A DNA stretch of 64,000 nt from JACMLD01 sp047602295 (GCA_047602295.1 JASGHP010000001.1:496001-560000), one strand, 5' to 3'; positions 1 to 9,033 are shown, numbered from the stretch's first letter. Numbers and translations: made by a program. The notes: a model not told the origin generated them from the letters alone.

Positions 1-1248
1 GACATATTTGGCAAAATCACTCGCTGTTTTTTTATCCTGCGGAAAAGAAAACAAAACAGTCTTGTCGTTCATAGCAGGCAGTTGCGCTGGCTTACGCCCT
101 GCATAAACACTGTCTGCATAAGCCAGGAATTGTTTTTGATTGTATGCTGCCATTGTAAAGCCGGCACTCTTCATTATTTTTTGTGCCATTATTTGTTTGG
201 CAACCGCAATCCTTTTGTCTGCCTGTACCGATTGTTTAAGCTGCGCCATCGCGGCAGCGTTGTTTTTATCAGTGTTTACAGGGCTGCGTTCCAGGCGTTG
301 GATAATGTGATAACCAAACGGCGTAAGCACAGGCATGCTTATCTCTCCGTCTTTAGATAAAGCAAATGCTGCTTTCTCAAAAGATTCACTATAGCGGCCA
401 CTACCAAATTCTGGCATAACACCGCCGGTTTGATAAGTAATATTATCTGTGCTGTATTTGGTAACCATTTCTTTAAACGAAGCGCCATGTTGCAATGCCT
501 GGTAGATAGAATCTGCCAACACTCTTTTTTTCTCCTTGTCTTTTTCATCTGTATTGGGAGCAAAACCTATAAGTATTTGCGCAGCTTTCATTCTTCCAAT
601 GGCAGGCCTTTCACTGGTTGTTTTTAAAATGATATAGGCAGACTTGCTTCTGTAAGGTTTTGCAGTTTTGCCAACAGGCGTATTGTAAACAATGGATTCA
701 AACTCGTAAGGAAGTGTGAACACCGTTATGTAACCAATATCTCCTTTATTTTCTTTTGCTGAAGGATCGCCGGAATAAACATTGGCAACGCTGCCAAAGT
801 CTTCACCCGCTTCAATTTTTTTATATGCTTCATCGGCTTTTTGGCTGGCCAGCAAAGTGTCGCCACCTCTAAATGGAATGATAATAGCTGATACACGCAC
901 ATCTTTCTGGCTGCGTTCAAATGCCTCGTTCACCAGTACCTGCACACTGCTTTCATCGTTCATAAAACCTTCTATAATCTGTCCGCGAAAATTTTGCAGT
1001 TCGGTGCCCTGCGCAGGAAGTGTATCCAGTTTTGCATCGTAAGCAGCCTGTACTTTCAGCTTAAAGCGTATATACAGTTCCAGGTAGTCGCGATAGGCTT
1101 TTTCTGTATTGGTGGTATTGGTGTTGTTTTTATTGTAGGCACGCAAAAACTCTGCTTTGCTTACATTGTTTTTACCGTATGTAAACAATGTTTGTGCGTT
1201 TGCGCCCAATGCAATCAATAGGCAAAATGCAGCTAAGGTCTTTTTCAT
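1..1248 (-). CDS. Parvulin-type peptidylprolyl isomerase (SurA/PpiC-like), C-terminus beyond the window
   Basis: The reading frame is open from the ATG at 1248 to the left edge (416 codons visible), so the gene is partial. It begins with a signal peptide (MKKTLAAFCLLIALGANAQ) for export. Two consecutive PpiC/parvulin rotamase domains follow: about residues 120-225 (SAIIIPF ... GDIGYITVFTLPYEFE) and about 230-335 (MKAAQILIGF ... TGGVMPEFGSGRYSESFEKAAF ... FGYHIIQRLE). The family isomerises prolyl bonds and acts as a periplasmic chaperone for outer-membrane or secreted proteins. It lies 53 bp downstream of the DUF5106 thioredoxin gene on the same strand, probably one transcription unit for envelope protein folding. 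The exact substrate class is inferred from family only. Confidence 0.88.
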   Translation of the reverse strand, partial: MKKTLAAFCLLIALGANAQTLFTYGKNNVSKAEFLRAYNKNNTNTTNTEKAYRDYLELYIRFKLKVQAAYDAKLDTLPAQGTELQNFRGQIIEGFMNDESSVQVLVNEAFERSQKDVRVSAIIIPFRGGDTLLASQKADEAYKKIEAGEDFGSVANVYSGDPSAKENKGDIGYITVFTLPYEFESIVYNTPVGKTAKPYRSKSAYIILKTTSERPAIGRMKAAQILIGFAPNTDEKDKEKKRVLADSIYQALQHGASFKEMVTKYSTDNITYQTGGVMPEFGSGRYSESFEKAAFALSKDGEISMPVLTPFGYHIIQRLERSPVNTDKNNAAAMAQLKQSVQADKRIAVAKQIMAQKIMKSAGFTMAAYNQKQFLAYADSVYAGRKPAQLPAMNDKTVLFSFPQDKKTASDFAKYV

Positions 1249-1301
1249 AACTATTGTATTCTTTCTGCCGGGATGCTTTGCAACAAGTGTGGCTAAAACT
1301 T

Positions 1302-2744
1302 CTATTGTTTGCTAACCTGCTTCAATTTCATGCTAAGCACCTGGTCAATCTGATCGTAAGTGAGTTTTTTTGCAATAATGCGTTTGTCTTTATCCAGCAG
1401 GTAGAGTATAGGTGTTTGGTACACGTCGTACAACTGCCGGAAGTTCGCTTTGCCAGCAGCATAGCCGGCATCCCTGTGCTCATTGGTTTCATAAACGTGT
1501 ATCCAGTCCTTTAAATTGTTGGTTCTTATGTAGGTGGTCCACGCTTCCTTGCCACCATCTACCATTACCCCATATAGCTGTACACCCTCCTGTTTCCATT
1601 TGTTCTGATAAATTGAATCCAGTTTAGGCACCACTTCTTTACAATGGCTGCAGGTAGCATCCCAGAAGCAAATAACAATATAAGGGGAGTTTACATCATA
1701 CAAATAGCGTGGTTTGTCGGATGTATCTACCAGTTCCAGGTTTTGTGCAGGGGCACCAATCAGGTTGGCCATCAGGCTATATGCCCTGTCTGACATGTAT
1801 TTTTTATACTTTTCTGTAAACCAGTCTACCTCGGGATTATTGTTAATGTATTTTTCAAACAGGTGTACAAAAACTGCATCCTGCCCCATGTATTGGGGGT
1901 TAATATATCGCTGCACAAAATAGGTAAGCAGGTATTTGTGCATTTCTTTGTTAGACGCAGCTTTCGCCAGCATTTGGTCTACTTCTTTGGTAAGGCTGTC
2001 CACATCCGGAACTACAAGGGTAGAATAATATTTGTCCAGCCTCGGCTCAAAAATAGGCGTACGCAACAAGCGTTCATCGGTAAAACTGATACCGTCCCAA
2101 TAATGGTTTTTGTAATAATTGTACGCAAAAGTAGAATCGTATTTGCCACCGGGTTGTTTGGCTGCTGGTGGAACAATAGGTTCTTTTAAAGATTTGAATA
2201 AAGCAGTAAGCATGGTTCCGGGGTTTTTAGCGGCCATGCTATCGCGATAGTGTGTCATTTTTTCATTCAGGTCGCGAAGTTTTGCAGTTATTGCTGCACT
2301 GTCTGCTTTCGATTTAGCAGCGGCTAATTCGCTCATATAACCAGCGGCCGTTTTTCCATTGCCCCCCGCAAATTTTGAATATTGCTGAAACTGCTGGTTC
2401 TCGGGCGAGTTGATGAATTTTACGCTCATGGGCAAACCAACAGTATCTGCCTGCACGGAAAAGTTTTGTTGTTTATCAAGCAAAAGCTCAAACAATATTT
2501 CTTTGCGGGGCGACACTAAAAAGTAAATGCCACCATTCAATTTTGTTTTGCCCTTAAAGGTGCCGGTGCTGGCATCATTCAATTTTACAGAGTCTGCCAG
2601 GGCTTTGATATTGCCATAATAATAACCCAGGTAAACATACTGGTTTTTGTAAGGTTTTAAAGTAATGCCTATAGAATAGCCTGTTGTTTGTGCAGCAATT
2701 TGTGACGTGATGAAAACAAGGGATAAAATCAACAATTTCTTCAT
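1302..2744 (-). CDS. DUF5106/TlpA-type thioredoxin-like protein, exported
   Basis: A 480-residue protein with an N-terminal signal peptide (cleavage after ...SQIAAQ), a DUF4369-like beta region (about 25-110), a helical DUF5106 middle (about 120-325) and a C-terminal thioredoxin fold (about 328-475). The redox motif is CSHC at residues 365-368 in the context FWDATCSHCKEVVP; a TP pair before the last beta strand (VYQTPILYLLD) matches the cis-Pro loop of thioredoxins. TlpA-like proteins of this architecture are anchored or periplasmic disulfide reductases. The neighbouring parvulin gene 53 bp downstream suggests a shared job in envelope protein folding (inference). The ATG at 2744 begins a good signal peptide, so the start is secure. 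Confidence 0.85.
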   Translation of the reverse strand: MKKLLILSLVFITSQIAAQTTGYSIGITLKPYKNQYVYLGYYYGNIKALADSVKLNDASTGTFKGKTKLNGGIYFLVSPRKEILFELLLDKQQNFSVQADTVGLPMSVKFINSPENQQFQQYSKFAGGNGKTAAGYMSELAAAKSKADSAAITAKLRDLNEKMTHYRDSMAAKNPGTMLTALFKSLKEPIVPPAAKQPGGKYDSTFAYNYYKNHYWDGISFTDERLLRTPIFEPRLDKYYSTLVVPDVDSLTKEVDQMLAKAASNKEMHKYLLTYFVQRYINPQYMGQDAVFVHLFEKYINNNPEVDWFTEKYKKYMSDRAYSLMANLIGAPAQNLELVDTSDKPRYLYDVNSPYIVICFWDATCSHCKEVVPKLDSIYQNKWKQEGVQLYGVMVDGGKEAWTTYIRTNNLKDWIHVYETNEHRDAGYAAGKANFRQLYDVYQTPILYLLDKDKRIIAKKLTYDQIDQVLSMKLKQVSKQ

Positions 2745-2814
2745 GGTGCTACCATAACGTTTAAGGAACGAAAATATTGAAAATAAATCTTTAAGCTGGT
2801 TAATTAAAAGGCAA

Positions 2815-2864
2815 AAAGGCTGAAGGTATAAGGTATAGGACGATGAATTGTACCTTCAGCCTTT
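2815..2864. repeat. Inverted repeat in the divergent intergenic region
   Basis: Perfect 14-bp arms AAAGGCTGAAGGTA (2815-2828) and TACCTTCAGCCTTT (2851-2864) surround a 22-nt loop of the related word GGTATAAGGTATAGG. The stretch just to the right (to about 2885) again carries CCCTAT/ACACCCTTTACC words. It lies between the divergent DUF5106 and 2899 genes, so it is unlikely to be only a terminator. It resembles the other word-type inverted repeats of this window. Confidence 0.7.
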
Positions 2865-2885
2865 ATCCCTATTCCATACACCCTT

Positions 2886-2893
2886 TACCTTTG
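2886..2893 (+). promoter_or_regulatory. Bacteroidota -7 promoter element, nearly leaderless
   Basis: TACCTTTG matches the Bacteroidota -7 consensus TAnnTTTG. Its last base is 5 nt before the ATG at 2899, which predicts transcription starting at or just before the start codon. Confidence 0.6.
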
Positions 2894-2898
2894 GCCTT

Positions 2899-3273
2899 AT
2901 GAATAAAGAACTCTACATAGACATTAGCAATGAAGAAGCCGGTGGCAGCCTTTACCGGGTAACAGGTTCCAAAGGCGAAACTCATTTCTATTACAATCAC
3001 AGTAGTTATAACAGCGATACAGATGAACTGCAGGTATTTGAAACCAACTACCCTGATTTTGCATCCTTTTGGCAATATGTTGTCAGCAATCCGCAATGGT
3101 TTTACCTGCACCCGCTATACATTCACCCCGAACAAAGAGCTTTTATACAGGCGCAGTTGAAAGGAGTAAATTGGTCTGCAGGTGGTAATGATATTAAATG
3201 GCAACAAAGTCACCAGCGCCAATGGAAAAAAGTGCTAGAAGCGCCGGATGCTTACTATAAAGGACCGCAGTGA
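2899..3273 (+). CDS. Hypothetical protein, 124 residues
   Basis: Not recognised. The start at 2899 (MNKELYIDISNEEAGG) is preferred over an upstream in-frame codon at 2848 because a -7 promoter box lies at 2886-2893, inside the longer version. The product has no signal peptide or membrane segment, is rich in aromatic residues (WQYVVSNPQWFYLHPLYIHPE) and looks like a small soluble cytoplasmic protein. The stop codon TGA is followed without a gap by the left arm of an inverted-repeat element (3274-3442). It is divergent from the DUF5106 gene and upstream of rlmD. Confidence 0.65.
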   Translation: MNKELYIDISNEEAGGSLYRVTGSKGETHFYYNHSSYNSDTDELQVFETNYPDFASFWQYVVSNPQWFYLHPLYIHPEQRAFIQAQLKGVNWSAGGNDIKWQQSHQRQWKKVLEAPDAYYKGPQ

Positions 3274-3442
3274 AGTTTTAAGTGATAAGTTTTAGGTTTT
3301 AAGTAGCGTTTGCAACCCTAATTTCTCTAACAACTTGTAGCGTAATAATTCTGAACAATGATAAAATGACTGCCCCACTAGCCACTCACTACTCACCACT
3401 AACTCACTTAAAACTTACCACTTAAAACTTAAAACTCACTAC
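3274..3442. repeat. Word-type inverted-repeat element filling the intergenic spacer
   Basis: The left arm (3274-3306) contains AGTTTTAAGTGATAAGTTTT and further degenerate AAGTTTTAAGT words. The right arm (3403-3442) is its imperfect reverse complement (CACTTAAAACTTACCACTTA and so on). About 96 bp separates the arms, with a short run of ACTCACTACTCACCACTAAC words before the right arm. The element begins on the base after the stop codon of the upstream gene and ends 8 bp before the rlmD -7 box. Confidence 0.7.
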
Positions 3443-3450
3443 ATCCTTCC

Positions 3451-3458
3451 TACTTTTG
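3451..3458 (+). promoter_or_regulatory. -7 promoter element of rlmD, predicted leaderless
   Basis: TACTTTTG matches TAnnTTTG and ends 4 nt before the rlmD ATG at 3463. Transcription should start essentially at the start codon. Confidence 0.6.
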
Positions 3459-3462
3459 CGGC

Positions 3463-4881
3463 ATGCGTAAACAGAAGAGTGCAGTGGTGCTGCAAAAAAT
3501 AACAGTAGAAGATTATGCTGCCGAAGGAAAGGCACTGGCCAGAACGGATGGTAAGGTGGTATTTATTTCAGGAGCGGTACCCGGAGATGTGGTAGATGTA
3601 CAATTAAGCAAAAACAAAAAAGACTGGGCCGAAGGAAGGGCCGTTCGTTTTCACAGTTATTCTGCAGACAGGGTAGAACCTTTTTGCGAACACTTTGGCA
3701 TATGTGGTGGTTGCAAATGGCAAATGCTGCCATATAAAAAACAATTGCAGTACAAAGAGAATGAAGTATTGCAAAACCTGCGCCGCCTGGGCAAAATAGA
3801 ACTTCCAGAAATAATGCCCATATTAGGTTGCGATACCATTGCCCGCTATCGCAATAAGCTGGAATTTACTTTTAGCAACCGACGCTTTTTACTGCCTTCC
3901 GAAATGGATTCACCGGAATCTGGTGCACAACAAAACGCTTTGGGCTATCACGTGCCAAGGTTGTTTGATAAGGTAATAGACATCAACACCTGCCATTTAA
4001 TGGAAGAGCCCACGAATGCTATTAAAAATACTATTCGCCAATATGCGCTGGAAAACGATCTTTCATTTTATGATATCCGCAACCACACTGGTTGGTTAAG
4101 AACTTTGATTATACGCGTTTGCACCACAAAAGAAGTGATGGTAAATCTTTGCATAGCTTATGATGATAAACCTGCATTGGAAAAGCTATTTGATTATTTA
4201 TTGCAGCAAGTACCTTCCATCACTACTTTACTGTATACCATCAACCCCAAAAAGAACGATACCATTTACGATCTGCAACTAATAACTTATCACGGCAAAG
4301 GATATGCGCTGGAAACACTGGAAGATTTTACGTTTAAGATAAGCCCAAAATCATTTTTTCAAACCAATAGCAGGCAGGGAGAAAGATTGTACCAGGCAAC
4401 ACGTGACTTTGCAGAATTAGATGGTACACAAACAGTGTACGATTTGTATTGCGGCACCGGTAGCATTGGCATATTTGTAAGCAAGCTGGCAAAAAAAATA
4501 ATTGGGGTGGAGTTGATTGCAGAAGCCATTGAAGATGCAAAAGAGAATGCAGCATTAAACAACATACAGCACACCAGTTTCTTTGCAGGCGATGTTATTG
4601 ATATTTGCGACGATGCTTTTTTTGCGCAACACGGCAGGCCCGATGTTATCATTACCGATCCGCCACGGGCAGGCATGCACGAAAAACTGGTAAAGAAAAT
4701 TTTAGAGATAGCCGCACCGGTTGTTGTATATGTAAGTTGCAACCCCGCCACACAGGCAAGAGATCTGCAATTGCTGGATGAAAAATACAAAGTAACCAAA
4801 GTGCAGCCGGTAGATATGTTTCCGCAAACACATCATATAGAAAATGTGGTGCAATTGAAACTGAAAACCCCTAACCCCTGA
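3463..4881 (+). CDS. rlmD: 23S rRNA (uracil-C5)-methyltransferase RlmD/RumA family
   Basis: A 472-residue SAM-dependent RNA uracil-5-methyltransferase (COG2265). It has an N-terminal TRAM domain (about 8-65), a [4Fe-4S] cluster motif with Cys75, Cys81 and Cys84 (CEHFGICGGC) plus a fourth cysteine at 177 (NTCHLME), and a Rossmann methyltransferase domain (YDLYCGTGSIGIF, TDPPRAGM). The nucleophile is Cys426 in YVSCNPAT. The family modifies 23S rRNA U1939 (RlmD) or U747; in Bacteroidota the single-copy enzyme is usually called RlmD, so the exact site is inference. The last residues (TPNP) and the TGA stop are encoded by the left end of a repeat element (4867-5032), so the native C-terminus was probably slightly different. 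Confidence 0.93.
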   Translation: MRKQKSAVVLQKITVEDYAAEGKALARTDGKVVFISGAVPGDVVDVQLSKNKKDWAEGRAVRFHSYSADRVEPFCEHFGICGGCKWQMLPYKKQLQYKENEVLQNLRRLGKIELPEIMPILGCDTIARYRNKLEFTFSNRRFLLPSEMDSPESGAQQNALGYHVPRLFDKVIDINTCHLMEEPTNAIKNTIRQYALENDLSFYDIRNHTGWLRTLIIRVCTTKEVMVNLCIAYDDKPALEKLFDYLLQQVPSITTLLYTINPKKNDTIYDLQLITYHGKGYALETLEDFTFKISPKSFFQTNSRQGERLYQATRDFAELDGTQTVYDLYCGTGSIGIFVSKLAKKIIGVELIAEAIEDAKENAALNNIQHTSFFAGDVIDICDDAFFAQHGRPDVIITDPPRAGMHEKLVKKILEIAAPVVVYVSCNPATQARDLQLLDEKYKVTKVQPVDMFPQTHHIENVVQLKLKTPNP

Positions 4882-5032
4882 AGGGGGGATGATAATCTCA
4901 ATGACATAATTTGTTCGAAAACACATTCATGGATTCGATGATTTGTTTTTTACCAGTTAAATGACAAAACATTTTTTTTAACTGCGCAATCTTAATGATA
5001 TTTATACTCCCCCTTCAGGGGGTTGGGGGGTA
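4867..5032. repeat. Two-ended intergenic element, copy 1 (overlaps the rlmD stop codon)
   Basis: End 1 (4867-4902) starts ACCCCTAACCCCTGAAGGGG and continues through TGATAATCTCAAT. End 2 (about 5007-5032, read in reverse complement) is TACCCCCCAACCCCCTGAAG followed by GGGG. The two ends are inverted relative to each other but differ in sequence. Both ends recur at 57148-57326 in the opposite overall orientation, including the non-palindromic TGATAATCTCAAT, so this is one element family and not a chance terminator. The rlmD TGA lies at 4879-4881 inside end 1. Confidence 0.8.
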
Positions 5033-5043
5033 AAACTTTACAT

Positions 5044-6519
5044 GTGATTACAACCTTTCTAAGCCATCAATGGAAATCTTTCTGGAGAAGCCGCAGCGCA
5101 GGTAAAAGTCTTGCTATACAGATTTTAATAGGATTTTTTACAATATACTTTTCTGTTTCTGCTATTGCACTTGGTTTCTTTTTACAGGACTTAATAAAAA
5201 AAGTTTATCCAGGCCAGGATGTGATACAAGTATTTTGCGGGTTTATCTTTTATTATTTTTTGTTTGATACGCTCATCCGCTTTTTGCTGCAAGACCTGCC
5301 TGCATTAAGCATTCAGCCTTATTTGGTACAAAATATAAAACGCAGCCAGTTAATCAGGTTTCTAAATATCCGATCACTGTTTACCATTTTCAACCTGATA
5401 CCTATTTTTTTGTTTACGCCATTTACCATGATGTCTATTTCAAGGGCATATGGTGCTGGTACAGCGTTGGCGTTTATGGCAAGTATACTGGCATTAACAG
5501 TTTTCAATCACTTTCTCATTTTATACATCAAGCGAAAAGGCATTATTAATAGTTGGCTGATGGTGATCTTTTTGGCAGTGATTGCAGGTTTTATTGCAGC
5601 AGATTATTTCAACATTTTTTCGCTTACTCATTTTTCTGCTTTGTTTTTTTCTTTTATGCTGCAGCATGCCTGGCTTTGCCTGGTGCTAATTGCGCTGGCA
5701 GGGTTTTCTTTTTACAACAACTATTCATTCCTGCTTAAAAATCTATACCTGGAAGATATAGTGGGCAAAGGGCGCAAAAAAGAAGGCGCTGAATATGCAT
5801 TCCTCAATCGCTTTGGCGCAGTGGGCGAATTGATTGCATTGGATATAAAACTGATTTTGCGCAATAAACGTCCGCGTACTTTGATGTTTCTTTCAATAGC
5901 TTTTCTTTTTTATGGGTTTATTTTTTACAAACCGCAATACATAGCAAACAATCAATTAGGTTTTTTAGTATTCGGCTCTATTTTTATTACCGGCATTTTT
6001 ATTATTAATTACGGCCAATTTTTGTTTGCCTGGCAAAGTGCCCATTTTGATGGATTGATGGCCGGCCACCTGAATATAAAAACATACATAAAAAGCAAGT
6101 TTGTATTTTTTACCATTGTATGCGTTATTATTTTGGTGATTACTTCTTTATACGGCCTTCTTACGTGGAAGCTATTGCTCTTGCAGGTAGCAGCTTTCCT
6201 CTATAATATTGGCATTACTACTGTTATCACTGTATTTTTTGCAACGTATGGATATAAAGCAATAGACATTAACAAAGGCAGCGCTTTCAATTACCAGGGC
6301 GTAAGTGCAGAAAAATGGCTTTACTCTATAATGATTTTTATAATCCCATTTATTATCTACCTGCCGCTTTCTTTACTGGTAAATGCATGGGCAGGCATTA
6401 TCGCATTAAGTGTGTTGGGCCTTGCCAGTTTTTTATTGCAGGATTGGTGGGTGGATATACTGACAAAAGAGTTTTTAAAACGCAAATACAAAATCTTAAC
6501 CGGCTTCAGGGAAAAATAA
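5044..6519 (+). CDS. DUF5687 family membrane protein (ABC exporter permease)
   Basis: A polytopic membrane protein of about 491 residues with roughly 12 hydrophobic segments. It starts VITTFLSHQWKSFWRSRS, the usual opening of the DUF5687 family, and has an amphipathic cytoplasmic loop near the middle (YLEDIVGKGRKKEGAEYAF). GTG at 5044 is chosen because the seven codons before it are encoded by the repeat end at 5007-5032 and are not conserved in style; TTG at 5023 is the longer alternative. The ATPase gene follows after 25 bp, so the two form an exporter of unknown substrate. Family members are known almost only from Bacteroidota. Confidence 0.82.
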   Translation: MITTFLSHQWKSFWRSRSAGKSLAIQILIGFFTIYFSVSAIALGFFLQDLIKKVYPGQDVIQVFCGFIFYYFLFDTLIRFLLQDLPALSIQPYLVQNIKRSQLIRFLNIRSLFTIFNLIPIFLFTPFTMMSISRAYGAGTALAFMASILALTVFNHFLILYIKRKGIINSWLMVIFLAVIAGFIAADYFNIFSLTHFSALFFSFMLQHAWLCLVLIALAGFSFYNNYSFLLKNLYLEDIVGKGRKKEGAEYAFLNRFGAVGELIALDIKLILRNKRPRTLMFLSIAFLFYGFIFYKPQYIANNQLGFLVFGSIFITGIFIINYGQFLFAWQSAHFDGLMAGHLNIKTYIKSKFVFFTIVCVIILVITSLYGLLTWKLLLLQVAAFLYNIGITTVITVFFATYGYKAIDINKGSAFNYQGVSAEKWLYSIMIFIIPFIIYLPLSLLVNAWAGIIALSVLGLASFLLQDWWVDILTKEFLKRKYKILTGFREK

Positions 6520-6544
6520 GCGCCATTAATAGAACAGGTAAACA

Positions 6545-7240
6545 ATGATTACAGTTAATAATCTTGCCAAAGCATATACCGGTAAAACAGTAGTAGATAT
6601 TGCATCGCTGCAAATTAATGAAGGCGAACTGATAGGCCTTGTGGGCAATAACGGCGCTGGCAAAACAACTTTCTTCAGGCTGCTGCTTGATCTTATAAAG
6701 GCAGACCGTGGAGAAATATTTTCCAAAGAAAAAAATGTAGCCACAACAGAAGAGTGGAAACAATACACGGCTGCTTATCTTGATGAAGGTTTTTTGATAG
6801 ATTATCTTACGCCAGAAGAATATTTTTATTTTATAGGCAAGCTCAACAATCGTTCTAAAGCAGACGTGGATGAGTTTCTTAAAAACTTTGAAGCTTTCTT
6901 TGATGGCGCTATTCTTAAAAGCGGCAAATACATTCGTGAACTTTCCAAAGGCAACCAGTTTAAAGCAGGTATTGCTGGCTGTCTTTTACAAAACCCCGAA
7001 GTGTTACTGCTGGATGAACCTTTTGCCAACCTTGACCCTACTACACAAATGCGCCTCATAAAAATGCTGAAAGAAATGCATGCGCAGCGTCGCATGACTA
7101 TTTTCGTTAGCAGCCACGATTTAAACCATGTTACGGATGTATCTACCCGCATTCTCTTAATGGAAAAAGGTGTAATTATTAAAGATCTGCACACCAACCA
7201 GGATACCTTGCAAGAGCTGGAAGATTATTTTAAGGTATAG
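6545..7240 (+). CDS. ABC transporter ATP-binding protein, partner of the DUF5687 permease
   Basis: A 231-residue nucleotide-binding domain. Walker A is GNNGAGKTT (residues 34-42), the signature region is LSKGN (133-137), Walker B is LLLDEPFANLDP (153-164) and the switch histidine is H191 in SSHDL. The short length and the CcmA-like layout fit exporters of the ABC-2 type. It lies 25 bp behind the permease gene and should form a heterotetramer with it in the inner membrane. The substrate is unknown. Confidence 0.9.
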   Translation: MITVNNLAKAYTGKTVVDIASLQINEGELIGLVGNNGAGKTTFFRLLLDLIKADRGEIFSKEKNVATTEEWKQYTAAYLDEGFLIDYLTPEEYFYFIGKLNNRSKADVDEFLKNFEAFFDGAILKSGKYIRELSKGNQFKAGIAGCLLQNPEVLLLDEPFANLDPTTQMRLIKMLKEMHAQRRMTIFVSSHDLNHVTDVSTRILLMEKGVIIKDLHTNQDTLQELEDYFKV

Positions 7241-7362
7241 GCCGGTTCTTTTCTTCTTTTTGTCTATTCTGTAAACAAATTACTGCTTGTATTTGTGATA
7301 CAGAACAGCATTTTTTTGCACTAACTTATCAATCCTTTTTAATAAGAAACCGTGTGGAGGTT

Positions 7363-7370
7363 TATCTTTG
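7363..7370 (+). promoter_or_regulatory. -7 promoter element of the rhomboid operon
   Basis: TATCTTTG is a full match to TAnnTTTG, 30 nt upstream of the ATG at 7401. It probably drives the two rhomboid genes and the EEP-family gene. Confidence 0.55.
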
Positions 7371-7400
7371 ACGGAATATTGAGGAATAAAATATCAAGCA

Positions 7401-8030
7401 ATGGCGAACTACGGGTCTGGCGGTTTTTCTTTACCTCCTGTCATAAAAAATTTAATGATCATAAATGCTTTGGTTTGGCTGGCTCAGATAGCAGCAATAA
7501 AACAAGGCATTTATCTTGAAGAATATGGAGCTTTATTGCCAATAGGGTCGGGCCAGTTTAAAGGATGGCAATTGATCACCTATATGTTTATGCACGAAGC
7601 CGTGAACATTAATGGAGGTATTGTTCTTGCGCATATTGGTTTTAACATGTTGGGGCTTTGGATATTTGGAACTGATCTTGAATATTACTGGGGTCCCAAA
7701 AGGTTTCTGATTTTTTACCTATTGTGTGGCGTATTTGCAGGTATCGCACAATTGCTAGTCAGTCCTTCAGGTTATACAATAGGAGCTTCTGGCGCTGTTA
7801 TGGGCGTTAGTGTTGCTTGTGCCTATCTTTTTCCAAACAAGGAATTATATATCTACGCATTATTCCCAGTTAAAATCAAGTATTTAGTGCCTTTTTATGT
7901 GCTGATGGATTTGTTTAGTGGCTTTGGCAGTAATGATGGGGTTGCACATTTTGCACATTTGGGTGGCGCATTGGCTGGCTTTTTAATTGTACTGTATTGG
8001 AATAGAAGCAACCGGAAAGACTTCTACTGA
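7401..8030 (+). CDS. Rhomboid family intramembrane serine protease
   Basis: A 209-residue, about six-helix membrane protein. The catalytic dyad is present: Ser130 in GASGAVMG and His186 in HFAHLGGALAG. The HxxxN element that stabilises the oxyanion is seen as HIGFNML (about 78-84). Rhomboids cleave single-span membrane proteins inside the bilayer. It is the first gene of a three-gene set with a second rhomboid (72 bp later) and an EEP-family hydrolase. Substrates are unknown. Confidence 0.92.
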   Translation: MANYGSGGFSLPPVIKNLMIINALVWLAQIAAIKQGIYLEEYGALLPIGSGQFKGWQLITYMFMHEAVNINGGIVLAHIGFNMLGLWIFGTDLEYYWGPKRFLIFYLLCGVFAGIAQLLVSPSGYTIGASGAVMGVSVACAYLFPNKELYIYALFPVKIKYLVPFYVLMDLFSGFGSNDGVAHFAHLGGALAGFLIVLYWNRSNRKDFY

Positions 8031-8101
8031 TTTTTGTCAACCCTCAAACTTTAGCAAACCTTTTTTGTAGTATTTAGAACGCCCAATCCGCTATACAGCA
8101 T

Positions 8102-9025
8102 ATGACAGTAAAAGAAGAAAAAACAAGCAAGGTTTTGCTGGGACAAAGCAACAACAGCCTTGTCATGCTGTTTGCCATCAACTCATTGGTTTTTGTATTG
8201 CTTAAGTTTATTTATGTCATTTACCAGATGTCGGATCTGGATTTAAACGCCTATTACAAAAACATTTTCTACTGGTTTACGCTGCCGGCTTCTATCGGCA
8301 AATTAGGCACACGGCCCTGGACCATTATCACCAATATGTTTGTGCACGACAATGTGTGGGCAGAATTGCCGGCCATGTTCTGGCTTTGGGTTTTTGGCTA
8401 TGTATTGCAAGACCTTACCGGCAATAAAAGACTTGTTCCTATTTATATTTATGGTGGCCTTGCAGGCGCACTTGTTTATGTGCTTACTTACCAGGTTGTG
8501 CCCCAGTTGCAGCCCTCATTAGATACAGCTATGTTGTATGGCCCCAATGCTGCGCTTATGGCTGTGGCCATTGCTACTACTACCGTTAAGCCAGACTATC
8601 GTTTCTTTCCTATGATCAATGGTGGCATACCGCTGTGGATAGTTACCATTGCTTTTGTTATAATAGATATGGTTTCTATCCGCGTGGGAGATCCGGGCAA
8701 ATATGCAGCTCATCTTGCGGGTGCGGCCACAGGCTTTTTGTTTGTTTATCAGCTAAGAAAAGGACGGGATTGGAGTATTGGCATGAACAACCTGTTTGAT
8801 TGGTTCAACAATCTTTTCAACCCCAATAAAAAAAACCAGCGCAAAAATGCAAAGGATGAATTTTTCTATCGTGTACATGGCACACATCCTTACAAACGCA
8901 TACCCAATGTAACGCAGAAGCGTATAGACGAAATACTGGATAAGATTAATACAGAAGGTTATCACCTGCTTACAGATGAAGAAAAAGATATTCTTCGCCG
9001 TGCTTCATCTACAGATGATTTGTAA
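8102..9025 (+). CDS. Rhomboid-like protein lacking the catalytic serine, with C-terminal tail
   Basis: A 307-residue membrane protein homologous to its upstream neighbour. At the active-site position it reads GPNAALMA (147-154) where the active paralogue reads GASGAVMG, so the nucleophile Ser is Asn149. The partner histidine is kept (His204 in YAAHLAGAATG). It should therefore be an inactive rhomboid. After the last membrane helix comes a charged cytosolic tail (about 220-307) ending in a small helical domain (RIDEILDKINTEGYHLLTDEEKDILRRAS), which resembles DUF6576 of Bacteroidota rhomboids. It may regulate the active rhomboid or shield its substrates, as eukaryotic iRhoms do (inference). Confidence 0.85.
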   Translation: MTVKEEKTSKVLLGQSNNSLVMLFAINSLVFVLLKFIYVIYQMSDLDLNAYYKNIFYWFTLPASIGKLGTRPWTIITNMFVHDNVWAELPAMFWLWVFGYVLQDLTGNKRLVPIYIYGGLAGALVYVLTYQVVPQLQPSLDTAMLYGPNAALMAVAIATTTVKPDYRFFPMINGGIPLWIVTIAFVIIDMVSIRVGDPGKYAAHLAGAATGFLFVYQLRKGRDWSIGMNNLFDWFNNLFNPNKKNQRKNAKDEFFYRVHGTHPYKRIPNVTQKRIDEILDKINTEGYHLLTDEEKDILRRASSTDDL

Positions 9026-9033
9026 TTTTAAGC

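Noticed and set aside
4359..4799. A 146-codon open frame antisense to rlmD
   Set aside because: It covers the conserved methyltransferase core on the other strand; no independent support.
5023..5043. TTG at 5023 as the start of the DUF5687 gene
   Set aside because: These seven codons come mostly from the repeat end at 5007-5032; GTG at 5044 gives the usual family N-terminus.
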